Part shown: one piece after another, positions 34,730 to 45,559 of the stretch
Layout: every line of letters starts with the position of its first letter
How positions within the stretch are numbered: position 1 is the first letter of the stretch
NCBI GenBank assembly: GCA_965153455.1
Contig: OZ234496.1
Coordinates: 20,886,304 to 20,950,303, forward strand
DNA length: 64,000 bases
Source of the DNA: Sphagnum compactum
Lineage: Eukaryota; Bryophyta; Sphagnopsida; Sphagnales
Direction: 5' to 3'
Translations under genes and position numbers: made by a program
Notes under the pieces: generated by a model
Databases searched by the model: none
What the model saw: only the letters and a program-made list of their open reading frames with translations
Told to the model about the DNA's origin: nothing

Positions 34730-37700
34730 TGAGGACGGTTGTAAGGCTTTGCGTGCGATTCTGATTCTAATTCCAAGAGCGAGGAACAAAATGAAGATGA
34801 TACTGGAAAGGGTGATGAAGAGGTTCAAGCGTAGGAAAATTTTGAATAACATGAAAAGGGAAATAAGCAAATCAATGGGTGCATGACGATGTAAAATATG
34901 GTGATGGTGTGAGACAAAGAAATTCAAATGTGGTCGAAAGACAAAGGTCTGAATGGTGAGGAGCTAAATGCGATCTTGTAAACAACAATGGGGTCTTCAT
35001 TGCCAAAAGGTCAGGTGGTTGCATGTGACCCACATGAAGGAGTTCTTGACGATCGACTAAATGAGGACCATGTTGAGCTTTGTATTTTGTATTGTCCTGG
35101 GATTGTTTTAGTAGTGATGATGATTTGGAAATGGTTGTTAACTCAAACGGTTCTTAATGGGTACCCCTTAAAAAAACATTTCATTGCATTCAATGAAACC
35201 CATATACCATATGATGACGCTGCGGGAGTAATCTATGTGAAGAAGAAAAAATCTTTTCATAAGAGGAAGTGGAACAATGTTGACTCTAAAGGTTCTATTT
35301 TTGGAATTGAGAAGGTGTTGTTACTGGAGTTTATGCGTAGTGTGAGTGCATCAATTTGTTGTGCAATGAATTGTTGTCAGCACTTTCCTCGTGAAAAACC
35401 TTGTTGTTGAGACAAGAGTTTTGGAGCTTGTCCTTTAAAGACCGCAAAACATATGGTTTATATATTCCAAGAAGGTTGCATATGAAAGGAGACAGAGGAT
35501 GATGAAATTTTATCACTATTCAAGGTGTAGACATATGTGTAACTACTTGATATTAGATTGTTGGTCTTTCGAAGTCGACATACATTTTATATAAATCAAA
35601 TGACAAGCGAGGTTGTTAGTTTCTACTGCACGACAATAAAGGTACACATAAATTGTGAATTTCAACCAAGCAAGCGAAGTCTAATGTTCAATCATTAATC
35701 AACTTGTTTACGAATACAATGTCGCATAAAATGAAAGGGATTGGAAATGACAAACAAGATGTTCGACGTTTGTTGCCTAAAACATGGAAAAGTCTGTAAG
35801 AGCATAATGATAAGGTAAATTGTAGTGTCTATTTGGTGAGAAATGTTTGGTGGCTACCAGGCGTTTCTTGTCCCAATCTATTTTATTAGAAATTGAAACG
35901 ATTTTTTTAACATATACATTGGGGCATTTATCATCATGAACCTAAATTTCCTTTGTTTCATATTATGTTGTTGCAAATAAGCAAGGAATTAAACATTGGT
36001 GGTATTTCTCAATCTACCATGAGTAGGTTGAGGAAAAGACACCATTGAAATGTCGATGTGCGAAAGCGAGGGTCAATCTCTTTGCCAAATGCACTGTTTG
36101 TGAATCCTTCAAAGACTTGATATTGAAGGTGGGAAAGAATAGCAATGAAGCTAATGAGTATGAAGGGAAGCTAAGAAAACATATTTTGCACCAAAAGTTG
36201 TGTAAAAATTTATACCACACTTGGAGGACAGAGTCAATATGATCGAAGAATGAATTCCTATGCATTATCCATGACAAAATGAATCATGCAAAAATTACAC
36301 TTCCAAAGTTGCAAGTCTACAACAAAATGATAGCTAGACTTGAACAATTTCCCGTTACCTTCACAGGTATGATAGCGCATGGACACAAAGATGAGAAATA
36401 TGCACAATATTCCAATGAGTTATGGCCAAACGATCCCAATTTCACAATTGGGTCCTTGTCGCGGCTTTTACAAACCTTGGAGGTGGTTCCAATTTTAGAA
36501 TCAAAATTATTGTTTGAACACCCCCCATAAAACTCATTCTTCACATGTTTCTTGTAAGGGAAGTCGCGTTGTGTATGTGAATTATGGACCCCAGATCAGA
36601 CTATTGGTGTGAAGCTTTTGTTGAGAAATTTGTTGCTTTAAATGGATAATTGTGTGAAGGATATCAAAAATTGACATTTGTTAGCATGTCCATGGTTGTT
36701 GACGGCAAGGGATGTGTTTAAGGAGGTCAAATTGGGTTTCCTTGTAGTTGGCCATACACATGAAGATATCGATGGATATTTTGGATATTTGTCAAAAAAA
36801 TGAGGGAGGAGAACAATTACATTCTAGTGGATTTGATGAAGGCTTTTATGATTTCATGGGAGAGACTGTTCGTTCTTCAATTGATTCAGGAGATTCCAAA
36901 GTTTGAATCTTGGGTCCTATGTTGTTTGAAGGCCCTAAAACTTTGGTAGGGCATACTAATATGCATATAGTTAGATTTTTTGTTGATTCATCAAGGTGGC
37001 TTGTGATGCAGTACAAAGTTTCCCCCACAGATGTTTGGAGTTGAATAATTGCACCATTGATAAGATTATGGAAAACTAATCCATATGGGTTACCGAAGTT
37101 GCTTACTGGAGTCCCATGCCCATCTCCATACTACCCAATTTGGGGCAACAATGTGTCAAGGTCAATGGAGAGAAAAAAGTTCATAAATGCTGGATTATCC
37201 AAATATGTGGATTTCTAGAAAGTGGGATTTGCACAAAGTTTGACATATGAAATGAAAATGAAGTTGTATTTGAGTAATGGGAGGATATCTTGTTGCATTT
37301 GTGAAGACCATTACCCCCTCAAAGTGCAACTCTTTTGGAGGGCTTTTGGCCTTCAAACAATTGGAAGTCCAACTACGTTAGGGCTTCATTGTCAACTTTG
37401 TGGATGTTGTTGACACAGAAGATTTAATTCAACTTCCTTATTGTGGGCCAAAAAACATGAAACCTTTAATTGTATACACCCCATTCAGAGATCTTAATGT
37501 TGGAGGTTTCGTGCTTGTGAAACTGCACGATCCTAATCTTATTCTCTTTGGATGTGAAGAGCAAAGGGTAATGTTATCAAGGACGAAGAGAGTGAATATT
37601 TCAAGATGGTGAGGGTTCAATGGTGGGTTCTTGTGAAGAAAGGATCAAATTTGGATGAACGACATATGTATCATGATTGTTGGAATGGCAATTGGAAATG

Positions 37701-37990
37701 TAATTTAGCATATTTAGAACAATGGCTTGACGTTTCAACTATTTTTTTCTCTTTTCCCACTTGGAAAAATACAATAAAAGGAATCAAATTAATATTCTAA
37801 CTACATATGCTAGTAGAGCTAAAGTTCATCTCAATGTTGCTAATGTAACAAATAATTTGTGAGGAATGTGGGTGACATTGATGAAATTATATATTTGCAA
37901 TTTCTTGATGATTTTCGTATCCATTGTAATGATTTGATTGTCATTTTTGTTTTTTATATAATTTATATGTTGTATGGTTTATAAATTTAT
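34730..37990 (+). pseudogene. Decayed GHTHEDID-motif protein (putative transposase-like, DUF7869-like)
   Basis: An acidic start (EEQNEDDTGKGDEEVQAEE, about 34770-34830) is followed by the 140-codon frame at 34988 (ending in a C-C-x2-C-C-x2-C region), an ICVT...IVGLSKSTYI block near 35535-35600, and FAKCTVCESFKDL near 36078. Next come IIHDKMNHAKITLP near 36268-36308, a WPNDPNFTIGSLSRLLQTLE block, and VGHTHEDIDGYFGYLSKK near 36750-36800. The C-terminal part has PKLLTGVPCPSPYYPIWG (about 37096) and the VVYTPF-type segment at 37400-37612, followed by VRVQWWVLVKKG. The combination Cys cluster, IIHDKMDHAK and GHTHEDID matches, from memory, a large eukaryotic family listed as DUF7869 and often found in mobile-element-like contexts. 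At least ten stops or frameshifts make it a pseudogene. Confidence 0.7.
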
Positions 37991-38352
37991 TTTTCGCAGA
38001 ATTTGATTTGTGTACATTCTTGAATACTAATGATTAATGATTTATTTTGTTCCGCCTTAACCCTAATCTTTGGTGGCCACCAGGCGTCACTTTTCTTCTT
38101 ACATGGTATGTAAAGCCCCAAAAATAATGGATTTGTTATAACATGACTAATAACTTTGCATGCATAGACGTTGTTGCCATTGGTGAACTGGTATTTGGTT
38201 CCCATTTTATGTAATAGCATGGTTTGCCTTAACATCTTTGGGGGAGGCGTCGTGACATATGTCTGTTTGGTATGTCTATCTATCTGTTTGAATTTTTGTT
38301 CATTCTTCATTTTGTTTACTTTCGAATCGGTTAAATCATTTTTCTATTCATA

Positions 38353-38945
38353 ATGCATGAAAACAAATGTAAAGTTCTAAAGATTATCCCTCATGATCTC
38401 GACAGAAATCGCTATGAGATCATCGCTTCTGTGTGTCTTCGGATGCTTTCCGGTGTGGCTACAAGAAATGTTGCAACTGGTGGGGATGAGCAAGTCCTTT
38501 GCATCATAGAAGGCATGCAAACCGTTGACGCCGATGTTAATGATGAAGAAGGCTCTGGAGGGAGTAAAGGGGAAGACGATTCGCAAGCCTGAACTATGAG
38601 TGAATTCTTGTTCCTCCACCATTGGTTGATAATGGTAGGTTGAGTTACGTCTAAAGGGAGAAAAGATTTACAAGGCCATCCACAGCTAGGAACAAGGTTC
38701 CAAAAAAGAAAGCAAAGAAAAATAATTCCTTGTCAAAGACTCAGGACACCGAAGCTGAATCGAAAATGGGAATTTACAAGTTGATGAAAGCTTGTTGGCA
38801 TTTCTGAACTGTTCAAGTGCTCGGACTTCAATTTCATCATTTGTCAATGCTGCTCTAAAGGGCAAAGGCGATGGGCAAAAGAAAGAACATATTGGTGAGG
38901 CATTGCGAGATATCAAATCTTTGGATACCTTAAGCCCAATGTAAA
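38353..38945 (+). pseudogene. Relic open frames downstream of the GHTHEDID protein
   Basis: A 79-codon frame (38353-38592; DRNRYEIIASVCLRMLSG, acidic tail DADVNDEEGSGGSKGEDD) is followed by a shifted lysine-rich piece (GSKKESKEK-like) and a frame ending SALKGKGDGQKKEHIGEALRD near 38915. I do not recognise a family. Position and composition suggest the tail of an element-encoded protein. Confidence 0.35.
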
Positions 38946-39269
38946 ATCAATGATAATTATTGTAATTTTTACACATAGGGAAATACGGGTTGGCTATGTT
39001 ATGTCGTTATGTTATTTAATGTACATAATCCTATTGTGAAAATTCAAAATGATGTTGATGTGTTCATGTACCACCTTCTTGATCTAAACATCTAATAATG
39101 ATCAAATTTTTTTTTCTTTCATGGAGAGTGGTGAATTTTTAAAATAAATCTGTTCTTCTTTATGTTTGTGAGTGATAGTTTTGATAACGAATTTCTAGAA
39201 TTTCAAGTCCTAGAGTTTGCTTTATTTTATGCTCCCAACTTCCATTTAAGTTGTTTTTTGTGTTCTTGT

Positions 39270-39431
39270 AGCCTTGCGACCTCCAGGCATTTGTTTCTCC
39301 TATCATACATCTAGTGACTGCTAGGCTTTCATTGCTCTTTCACAAACTTGTGTAGATTTCTACTTTCGTTCGCTTAACGGCCAAGAGGATTTCAATTTTT
39401 TTTCATACGCCTAACGGTTGCCAAACGTCCA
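39270..39431. repeat. Mini-array of four degenerate palindromes
   Basis: Copies near 39270 (GCCTTGCGACCTCCAGGC), 39309 (CTAGTGACTGCTAGGC), 39371 (GCTTAACGGCCAAGAG) and 39406 (GCCTAACGGTTGCCAAAC) match the half-sites of the 31.55-kb array. Solo copies lie at 35838-35870, 38067-38092 (TTTGGTGGCCACCAGGCG) and 42241-42258. Confidence 0.6.
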
Positions 39432-39615
39432 TGATTGTTTTCCTCCCTTTTTGTAGGTAGCATTCGGTTTTCTAATCGTCATTTAAGGTTTTGTAAAAAT
39501 CTCTTGATTGGATCTACATTTTATTTACTATTTTTGAATTTTGTCCTCATGACTAAATATCATTTTTCTGCATTCAAATGATCACATTGATCCTTGTCAA
39601 ATCATCGAGTGTGAA

Positions 39616-40600
39616 ATGAACAAACAAGATCATAGTGAGTTGTTTGTTATGAAGGTGTTTGTTACTCCTAAGGGTGCTTGCGAGAATTCCATTGGGTTTT
39701 TTATGAATGTTAATTCTTTTTGTGGAAGCCGAGATGATTGTGGGCAAATATGGGCTAGGATTTTGACTCATTTGGTTTGCCATTGTCTGCTGAAAAAGCC
39801 AATGACTAGGTGAGTAGTTCTTTTGCAATTGTCAATATCATTTTTGTGTTGTAATTTTGAATTTGTTAGTGAGAATTATAGTTTTTGTTTTAGGTGGGTT
39901 ATTTCAATTTTATTGACGGTTTTAGATTGCTATTTTGCTTTGCAGGGATGCAATGGCAGTTTCTTTGCCTCCAAAAATAGGTTTGGATAATGTCCCTTCT
40001 ATTTCAAGTCTTCATAATCAGTTCGAATTATAAAAATTTCTTCCTGCTGAGGTGAATCATTTGCATGTCATTTTTGACTTCAATGGGGTTTTGGTGGCAA
40101 AGCGGGCTTCGAGTTCTTGTACATGAATGTGGACCAATTCTACACTTACATACAGGCCTGGATTAAAAGATTTCCTAACAAATTGTTTATCTCAGTTTGA
40201 AGTTTATATTTGGTCCACTTCACAACATTACAACATCGACAAATATTTGGATGAAATTAAAGAAAAAACACATTTTTTGTGGATCCATCGAAAGTTCTTG
40301 GACAAAAGTTTGGCTAGAAAAATGATCATTTTTTCCCCAGTCATCTTGAGAAGCTGATTTTCCATAAGAACCTTGATGTTTTCTTCTCGAAATTTCTTGA
40401 CACCCATGCTAGGAACATTTTGCTTGTTGATGATACCCCATATAAATCTATATTTAATGATTTGTGTAGTGCTATATTTTTGGAATCGTTTGAGGGTGCA
40501 ATAGCAATGGGGATTACTTGCTTTCCATCATTTTTCCTTACTTGGTTTTGTTTCACTTGTCTGGGTTTAGTGTTTAAATTTATGTGAAACATAATCCTTT
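39616..40600 (+). pseudogene. FCP1/NIF-like (HAD) phosphatase relic A
   Basis: HAD-type protein phosphatase fold, no longer functional. An N-terminal exon 39616-39809 ends ACTAG|GTGAGT. The second exon starts at 39946 after a CTTTGCAG acceptor and restores the frame (PMTRDAMAVSLPPK). Motif I is FDFNGVLVA (about 40077-40103, second acidic residue replaced by Asn, as I recall for a plant subgroup), then YRPGLKDFL and FEVYIWS. After a frameshift near 40325 come HKNLDVFFSKF and motif III LLVDDTPYKS (about 40420-40450), then FLESFEGA. Stops occur at about 40030 and 40125. Retention of an apparent intron argues against a processed copy. Confidence 0.75.
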
Positions 40601-41119
40601 TGGGGCTATTAGAAGCATAAGTTGGAGCGATCCTTATTACAATATGTTATTTGAATATTGTAGTGATAGTCGTGACCCAATATATTGTACAAAAGCAAAA
40701 CTGAAAAAAATGTAATATATTTATTATTATTCTTAGCATGTCAATTTAAAATTGATTTTTGATTTTTTTTTCAATTAAAATAATATGTTTAAATTGAAAT
40801 TGAAGCCACAAAATGTTTTTGGGGCATGTTGTTTTTTAGTGAATTTTCCTAATTCATGTAGTTTATTTTTTTCTTTTTGTTTACCTTTCGACAATGTTTT
40901 TGCTCTTTTTCATTATGTAGCTTAAGATTTCGATCGATCGATTGCATTCTTGCATTTTATTTTTAATAATTGTTTGGTGGTAACAAGTCGTTTATTTTGT
41001 TAGTTTCACTTGAATTCTTTAATTTATTATTATTTTTATATTTAGATGGACCACATAGGTTTTTACACTAACACATCTTGTTGTTGTTATATTTCAAGGT
41101 TTCGAAATGTATTTTAGCA

Positions 41120-41830
41120 ATAAGTTCACTCCTATGTTTGCAAACGATTAGACCCAAAAAATTGCTAGTTCTCAATGTCAACGATTTGTTGTGTCATTTC
41201 CCACATTCTGTTGTTTGACATGGGAATGCATGAGTGTTTGGAAGAAATATTGATAGGAGCAAAGTGGAAATGAAAAAAAGAGTGGAACATTTCTTCTTTA
41301 AGGTGTTCAAGTATTTTTACATTGCAATTTGGTTTTGTATGAATTTAGAGGATGTGCTGGAAGTTCTTCCCATGTTCATCACTGAAACGTTTTTGGAATG
41401 GTTTATTTTCATTTGGGGATGTGAACAATGCTCCAATAAATTTGGTTAAATTTCTCCCGGGTTTTATTATTATTTGAAAGATTTGAAAAGAATGTATTAT
41501 AATTGTCGTGGACTACCTTATGGCAAGGAGGATCAAACATTATTAATTGATGATGAACTCAACAAGGCGCTTTGGAATTTGAAGTGGGGTGATATTTTTC
41601 TTAAATCATTCAGGGGACAAATGTTGTTAAAGAACAAGGTGCAATGGTTGGACCTCACATCATGTTTGTGACTGTTGTTGTTTGAATTGCCATTGGTAGA
41701 GACGGTTCGTGTTCATTATGATTGTATGGTCAAATATTTTAAGCCTTGTTTGAGTTCTTCTTCGAAGAATTATTATTGGTTCGTCCAATATATCAATATT
41801 GATAATGGTGATGTTCACAATAATTAGCCC
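41120..41830 (+). pseudogene. FCP1/NIF-like (HAD) phosphatase relic B
   Basis: It begins with a decayed motif I (KKLLVLNVNDLL near 41155-41190, where relatives have LDVNGLL). The frame 41234-41449 follows (VFKYFYIAIWFCMNLEDVLEVL), then the frame 41474-41671 (YYNCRGLPYGKEDQTLLIDD = motif III; later LKSFRGQMLLKNKVQWLDL) and a final piece with VRVHYD and SSSSKNYYWFVQYI. Stops fall near 41216, 41448 and 41669. It differs strongly from relic A, so it is not a simple tandem duplicate. Confidence 0.7.
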
Positions 41831-42639
41831 CCTTTAGGTATGGAGTCTGAATCATTTCATTTTGCAAGTTATTTTTTTTGTTATAACTTTTATAAATTGG
41901 TATTTGTTTGCATTTGCCATGTTTGTTAGTATTGACCTTTGTTTGTAGTTGGTTTGGACCGTTGTTCGCAAATTGTGCGATGATGTTTGCAACTTTGAAA
42001 GGGAGAAATGATGCTAGCCATTCAGGTTTTTATTTTGAAATGTTACCATGTGGTGACATTTTTTACCATGGACACAAATAAGACTTCTTTTAATATTACG
42101 AGGATTTGACATTATGTTTCAATTTATTTTTCAAATTTAGATTTTTTAAATTGTTTAGGTTTTTTACGATTGTTTTTAATATTAATAGTGGATTGCTTCT
42201 TTTCAAAATTCTTCAAGAAATCAATGTTTTATGTTTTCACAACCTGGTGGCCACTGGATTGAATTTGTATTTATAATTTTCTTAATAAAGTTTGTTTTAC
42301 TGGTTAAAATTTTAGTGTGATCTATGTAAATTTTTCTTTAACATGAACCCGCCATGGCGTTGCTAAAGTTTAATGTGTAAACATATTTGTAAATGTTCTT
42401 TTTTTTTGAGCTTTTCCTTTTGGTCCTACTATCCACCATGTGATTTATAATGAAAGTTTGAATAAATATAACATTGTCAAATTATTGTTTGGATTTTTGG
42501 ACTTTTGTAAAATCTTAAATTAATTAAATATGTGTTTTAGGTTGTATTAAGATATATTATGATTATATGTAATCTTGATATATTATGTTCTCACTCAAGG
42601 TTGTACCAACATGTATAAAAGGAAATGATTATGAAAACT

Positions 42640-42965
42640 TGATATCGGTGTTAGATGTTAGCTAAGCTTTAATTAAACGTTAATCAAAGTTTAATCAAGT
42701 TTTAGTTTAATCAATGTTTAGTTAAATTTTGATTTAGTTATAGTTTAACCAAGTTTTAATTTAATCATTCTCTAATGGAATTTTAGTGTAGCCAACGTTT
42801 AGTCAATTTTGATTTAGTCATAATTTAACCAAGGTTTTAGTTAATTATTTTCTAATTATGTTTTAATTTAAACAAAGTTTATTTTAACAAAGATTTAATC
42901 AATTTTTAATTTAGCCAATATTTGACCAAGTTTTAACCAAGTTTTGATTGAATAAAAGTTTAGCC
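42640..42965. repeat. Degenerate tandem repeat, GTTTAATCAA-type
   Basis: Successive AAGTTTAATCAAGTTTTAGT, AATGTTTAGTTAAATTTTGA and ATAGTTTAACCAAGTTTTAA variants occur with a loose 60-75 bp higher-order period. Non-coding. Confidence 0.6.
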
Positions 42966-43110
42966 TAAGTGCCATATAGGTTATGTTAGTTCATAGGTTA
43001 AGTTGATTAATAGGTAGTAAGTTAGGTTGAAAGGTAGTAGGTTAGCTTAGGTAAGTAATTAGGTAATAGATAAGTGGGCAGGTAGTTAAGTAATTACTTG
43101 TAGATAGTAG
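42965..43110. repeat. TAGGT/TAGTTAAG low-complexity tract
   Basis: Repeats of AGGTTAAG, AGGTAGTA, GGTTAGCTTAGG and GGTAGTTAAG occur over about 145 bp. Simple-sequence derived. Confidence 0.55.
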
Positions 43111-43304
43111 TTGGGACTAGGTTGTGAGTAAAATGTTTATCTCATATGGTTTGTTTTTCATTTTGATTTTTAAAATATATAAGGAAGTGCATTATAAATA
43201 TTGAAAAAAAATAAAAATAAAAATGGAAGTGCCATTTTCGATGAATTAATTAAAAAGTTCAACCCTAAAAGTTAAATCCAAAATGAAATAAGATCTTTTT
43301 AATT

Positions 43305-43500
43305 AAATGCCATGTGGCTTAATCCTATGTTTACCCTAGGTGCCATGTGACCGAAGTTTGGGTCTAACCTAGGTGTCATTTGGCTAGTGGAGCTTAGGTT
43401 TAACCTAGGTATCATACCATACCCTAGATTTAGGTGCCATGTGATTTAGGCCTAGATGCCATGTGGTTGAAGCCTAGGCCATGTTACCAAGATTAAAACT
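43305..43500. repeat. Tandem units with TAGGTGCCATGTG
   Basis: The words ATGCCATGTGGCTTAA, TAGGTGCCATGTGACC, TAGGTGTCATTTGGC, TAGGTATCAT, TAGGTGCCATGTGA and TAGATGCCATGTGGTT recur at roughly 25-50 bp, linked by AACCTAGG / ACCCTAGG. A related word is at 42972 (AGTGCCATATAGG). Confidence 0.65.
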
Positions 43501-43989
43501 TGCATTTTAAAAATTCATTTAATGTGCCATGTAAACTTTCAAGTTGACTAGGTTTATCAATCTAAATTTTCTAAAATAAATGCGGGAGATTAAAAATTTT
43601 AATTTTTTTTAAAGTTTGAAATTTTATCCCACATGACAATGTGTAATTGCTCACCAATGTAGCCACAAATTGTGATAACTAGTAGTAAAACGTTATATAG
43701 TCAACGAATGAAGACATATATGGTTAATTATACATTTCATCCATGTGCATTGTGTTGATATTATCTTGAATCACTAAGTGACTAATCTTGAGAGAAAATC
43801 TTTCTTTCTGCAGCTTCTTGCAGGAGACTGCAGATTGAACCTTCTTTAAACAGAAAGGGGAAGTTGGGAGTGGGATCCATCCACAAGAATGGATGGATCA
43901 TATTCTTTCATATTCTTTAGAAATCTGGATCTCTTGGAAAACAATGATGGAGAACTTCAGATGGAGTCGAAGTTTGGCTTGCTGCACTT

Positions 43990-44720
43990 GCAGTGCCTGA
44001 GATTGTATAATTGAGCATATTATTCCGATGGAAGATGATGCTTGCAAGACATTATTGAGGTTTTACATGAGAGAGAGAAAGTCTATGCAATTTTTCAGCA
44101 AATGGAAAGAGAAGTCAATAGTCCTGACATGTTCAGATTTGTTTGAGTGCTCAATGCATGCTGGTTCATGAGCACTTGAAGAGGGCAGATTCATTAGCAA
44201 ATCATTCTGAGCAGTTGCCAGTCTGATACCTTTGTGAGCAATTGCCTTGTGCACCAAAGTTCAAGGAGAATTGAGGATTGAAAAGAAGAGGAGAATTTTC
44301 TGGAAAGAGGTGTCAAAAAAACAGCGATGTTGCAATTGGATTGAAATGAACAACATAATGCATTCATTTGAGGTGCCTGATCAAGAAAATCCTCAAATGT
44401 TGGAAATCAGGAAGCAACTGAAGCAGATGGTAATCCAGGCAGATGAATAACACAAGGTATCTGCCAATCTGCCAAGCACAAATTTGTCATACATGAGGTA
44501 CACACAAAGAAGAGTCTGAGGTGATTTCATTTAACTCACCACAGTGAGAATCAATGATCATTGCGTTTGGGTTCATTGAGCACACCAATGTTCAAGGATA
44601 TTTAGGAGAGCAATCATAGTTCAGGTCCATGCCAATTGCTTCCATCACTTTGAGAATTGTCATTGTTCTTGGAGGATCATTGGTGATGCCAGAAAGTTTT
44701 CTTCTTCTTCTTCTTCTCAA
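43990..44720 (+). pseudogene. PPR protein relic, E/DYW class
   Basis: A pentatricopeptide piece AIFQQMEREVNSPDMFRFV (about 44086-44142) is followed by VLNAC and RGQIH, the usual end of one repeat and start of the next. The frame 44247-44450 then gives WIEMNNIMHSFEVPDQENPQ, the E-motif (W-I-E-x-N-x-x-H-F/S-F) of organelle RNA-editing factors. Downstream, SRIFRRAIIVQVHANCFHHF (about 44597-44655) and CHCSW mark a decayed DYW domain: the RFHHFxxGxCSC region is recognisable, the final Asp-Tyr-Trp is gone. Several stops and frameshifts. Intact relatives edit chloroplast or mitochondrial RNA. Confidence 0.75.
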
Positions 44721-45230
44721 TGGCCCTGGATTAGTGTTCTCTGTTTGTAGCATTTGGCCAACCATTTTTGGGGCCAAGTTGGAGGTCAGATTTTTCACTT
44801 GCCATCATTGCTTTGATCTTTAATCTGGGTCACCAAATTGGACTTTGAAAATTCATGTTGTGGGTTTCTGTCATCATGATCGCAGTTCACAAGAAAGGTT
44901 GTTCAATTGTATTTTGGCATACTGATCAAGAATCTTAAAGCATATTGTGGGACCTCTAGTTTGTATTCTCAGTGTTTAGAAGAAATTTAGTTTCCACATT
45001 CCACACTAGTGTTGCATTCTATATTAATGGAGAATTTCAAATTTGTCCTTAACGCGACTTGTACATTTCTACTCAAGAGTTCCAAGTTCTATAGAGGCCT
45101 GATTCATTGCATATTACCTAATCTCATCAGAAAGTCTCCATTTTTTTTAAGGGGGGTAGTAGTTTTCAAAGGGTGACACCACACTTATCATATTTGGTTG
45201 ACAAACTTGGAGCACAAAAATGAAAAACTA

Positions 45231-45552
45231 TGAGCATCTCCACCATACACCCCTATTTTGGCCTTTGTTGGTATTTACCACATCCAAAATACAGAATTAA
45301 TTATTCCCCCATCCCCACCCACAGCATGAAGAATAGACCATATAAAAGTGAGAGATAATTTAAATGTCAACATTTGGACCAATCATTATGGGTCACCGGT
45401 CAAATCAATCATTTCCCTCGACAAGCAGTCTTGAAGGGCATTGAATCCTACACACATTTACAAGTTCAATTTGAATATCATAATTATTGGATCATTGTAC
45501 TTCATCCAAAATGGTGTGTACATGCCATTTTACAGTTGAAGGTGGAGATGCT
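45231..45552. mobile_element. PIF/Harbinger-like MITE 3 (322 bp, TSD CTA)
   Basis: The left end TGAGCATCTCCACC and the right end GGTGGAGATGCT form inverted repeats (AGCATCTCCACC on both), flanked by CTA at 45228-45230 and 45553-45555. Inner similarity extends weakly (ATTTTGG / CCATTTTAC). The ends match MITEs 1 and 2. The open frame across its right half is incidental. Confidence 0.75.
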
Positions 45553-45559
45553 CTACATA

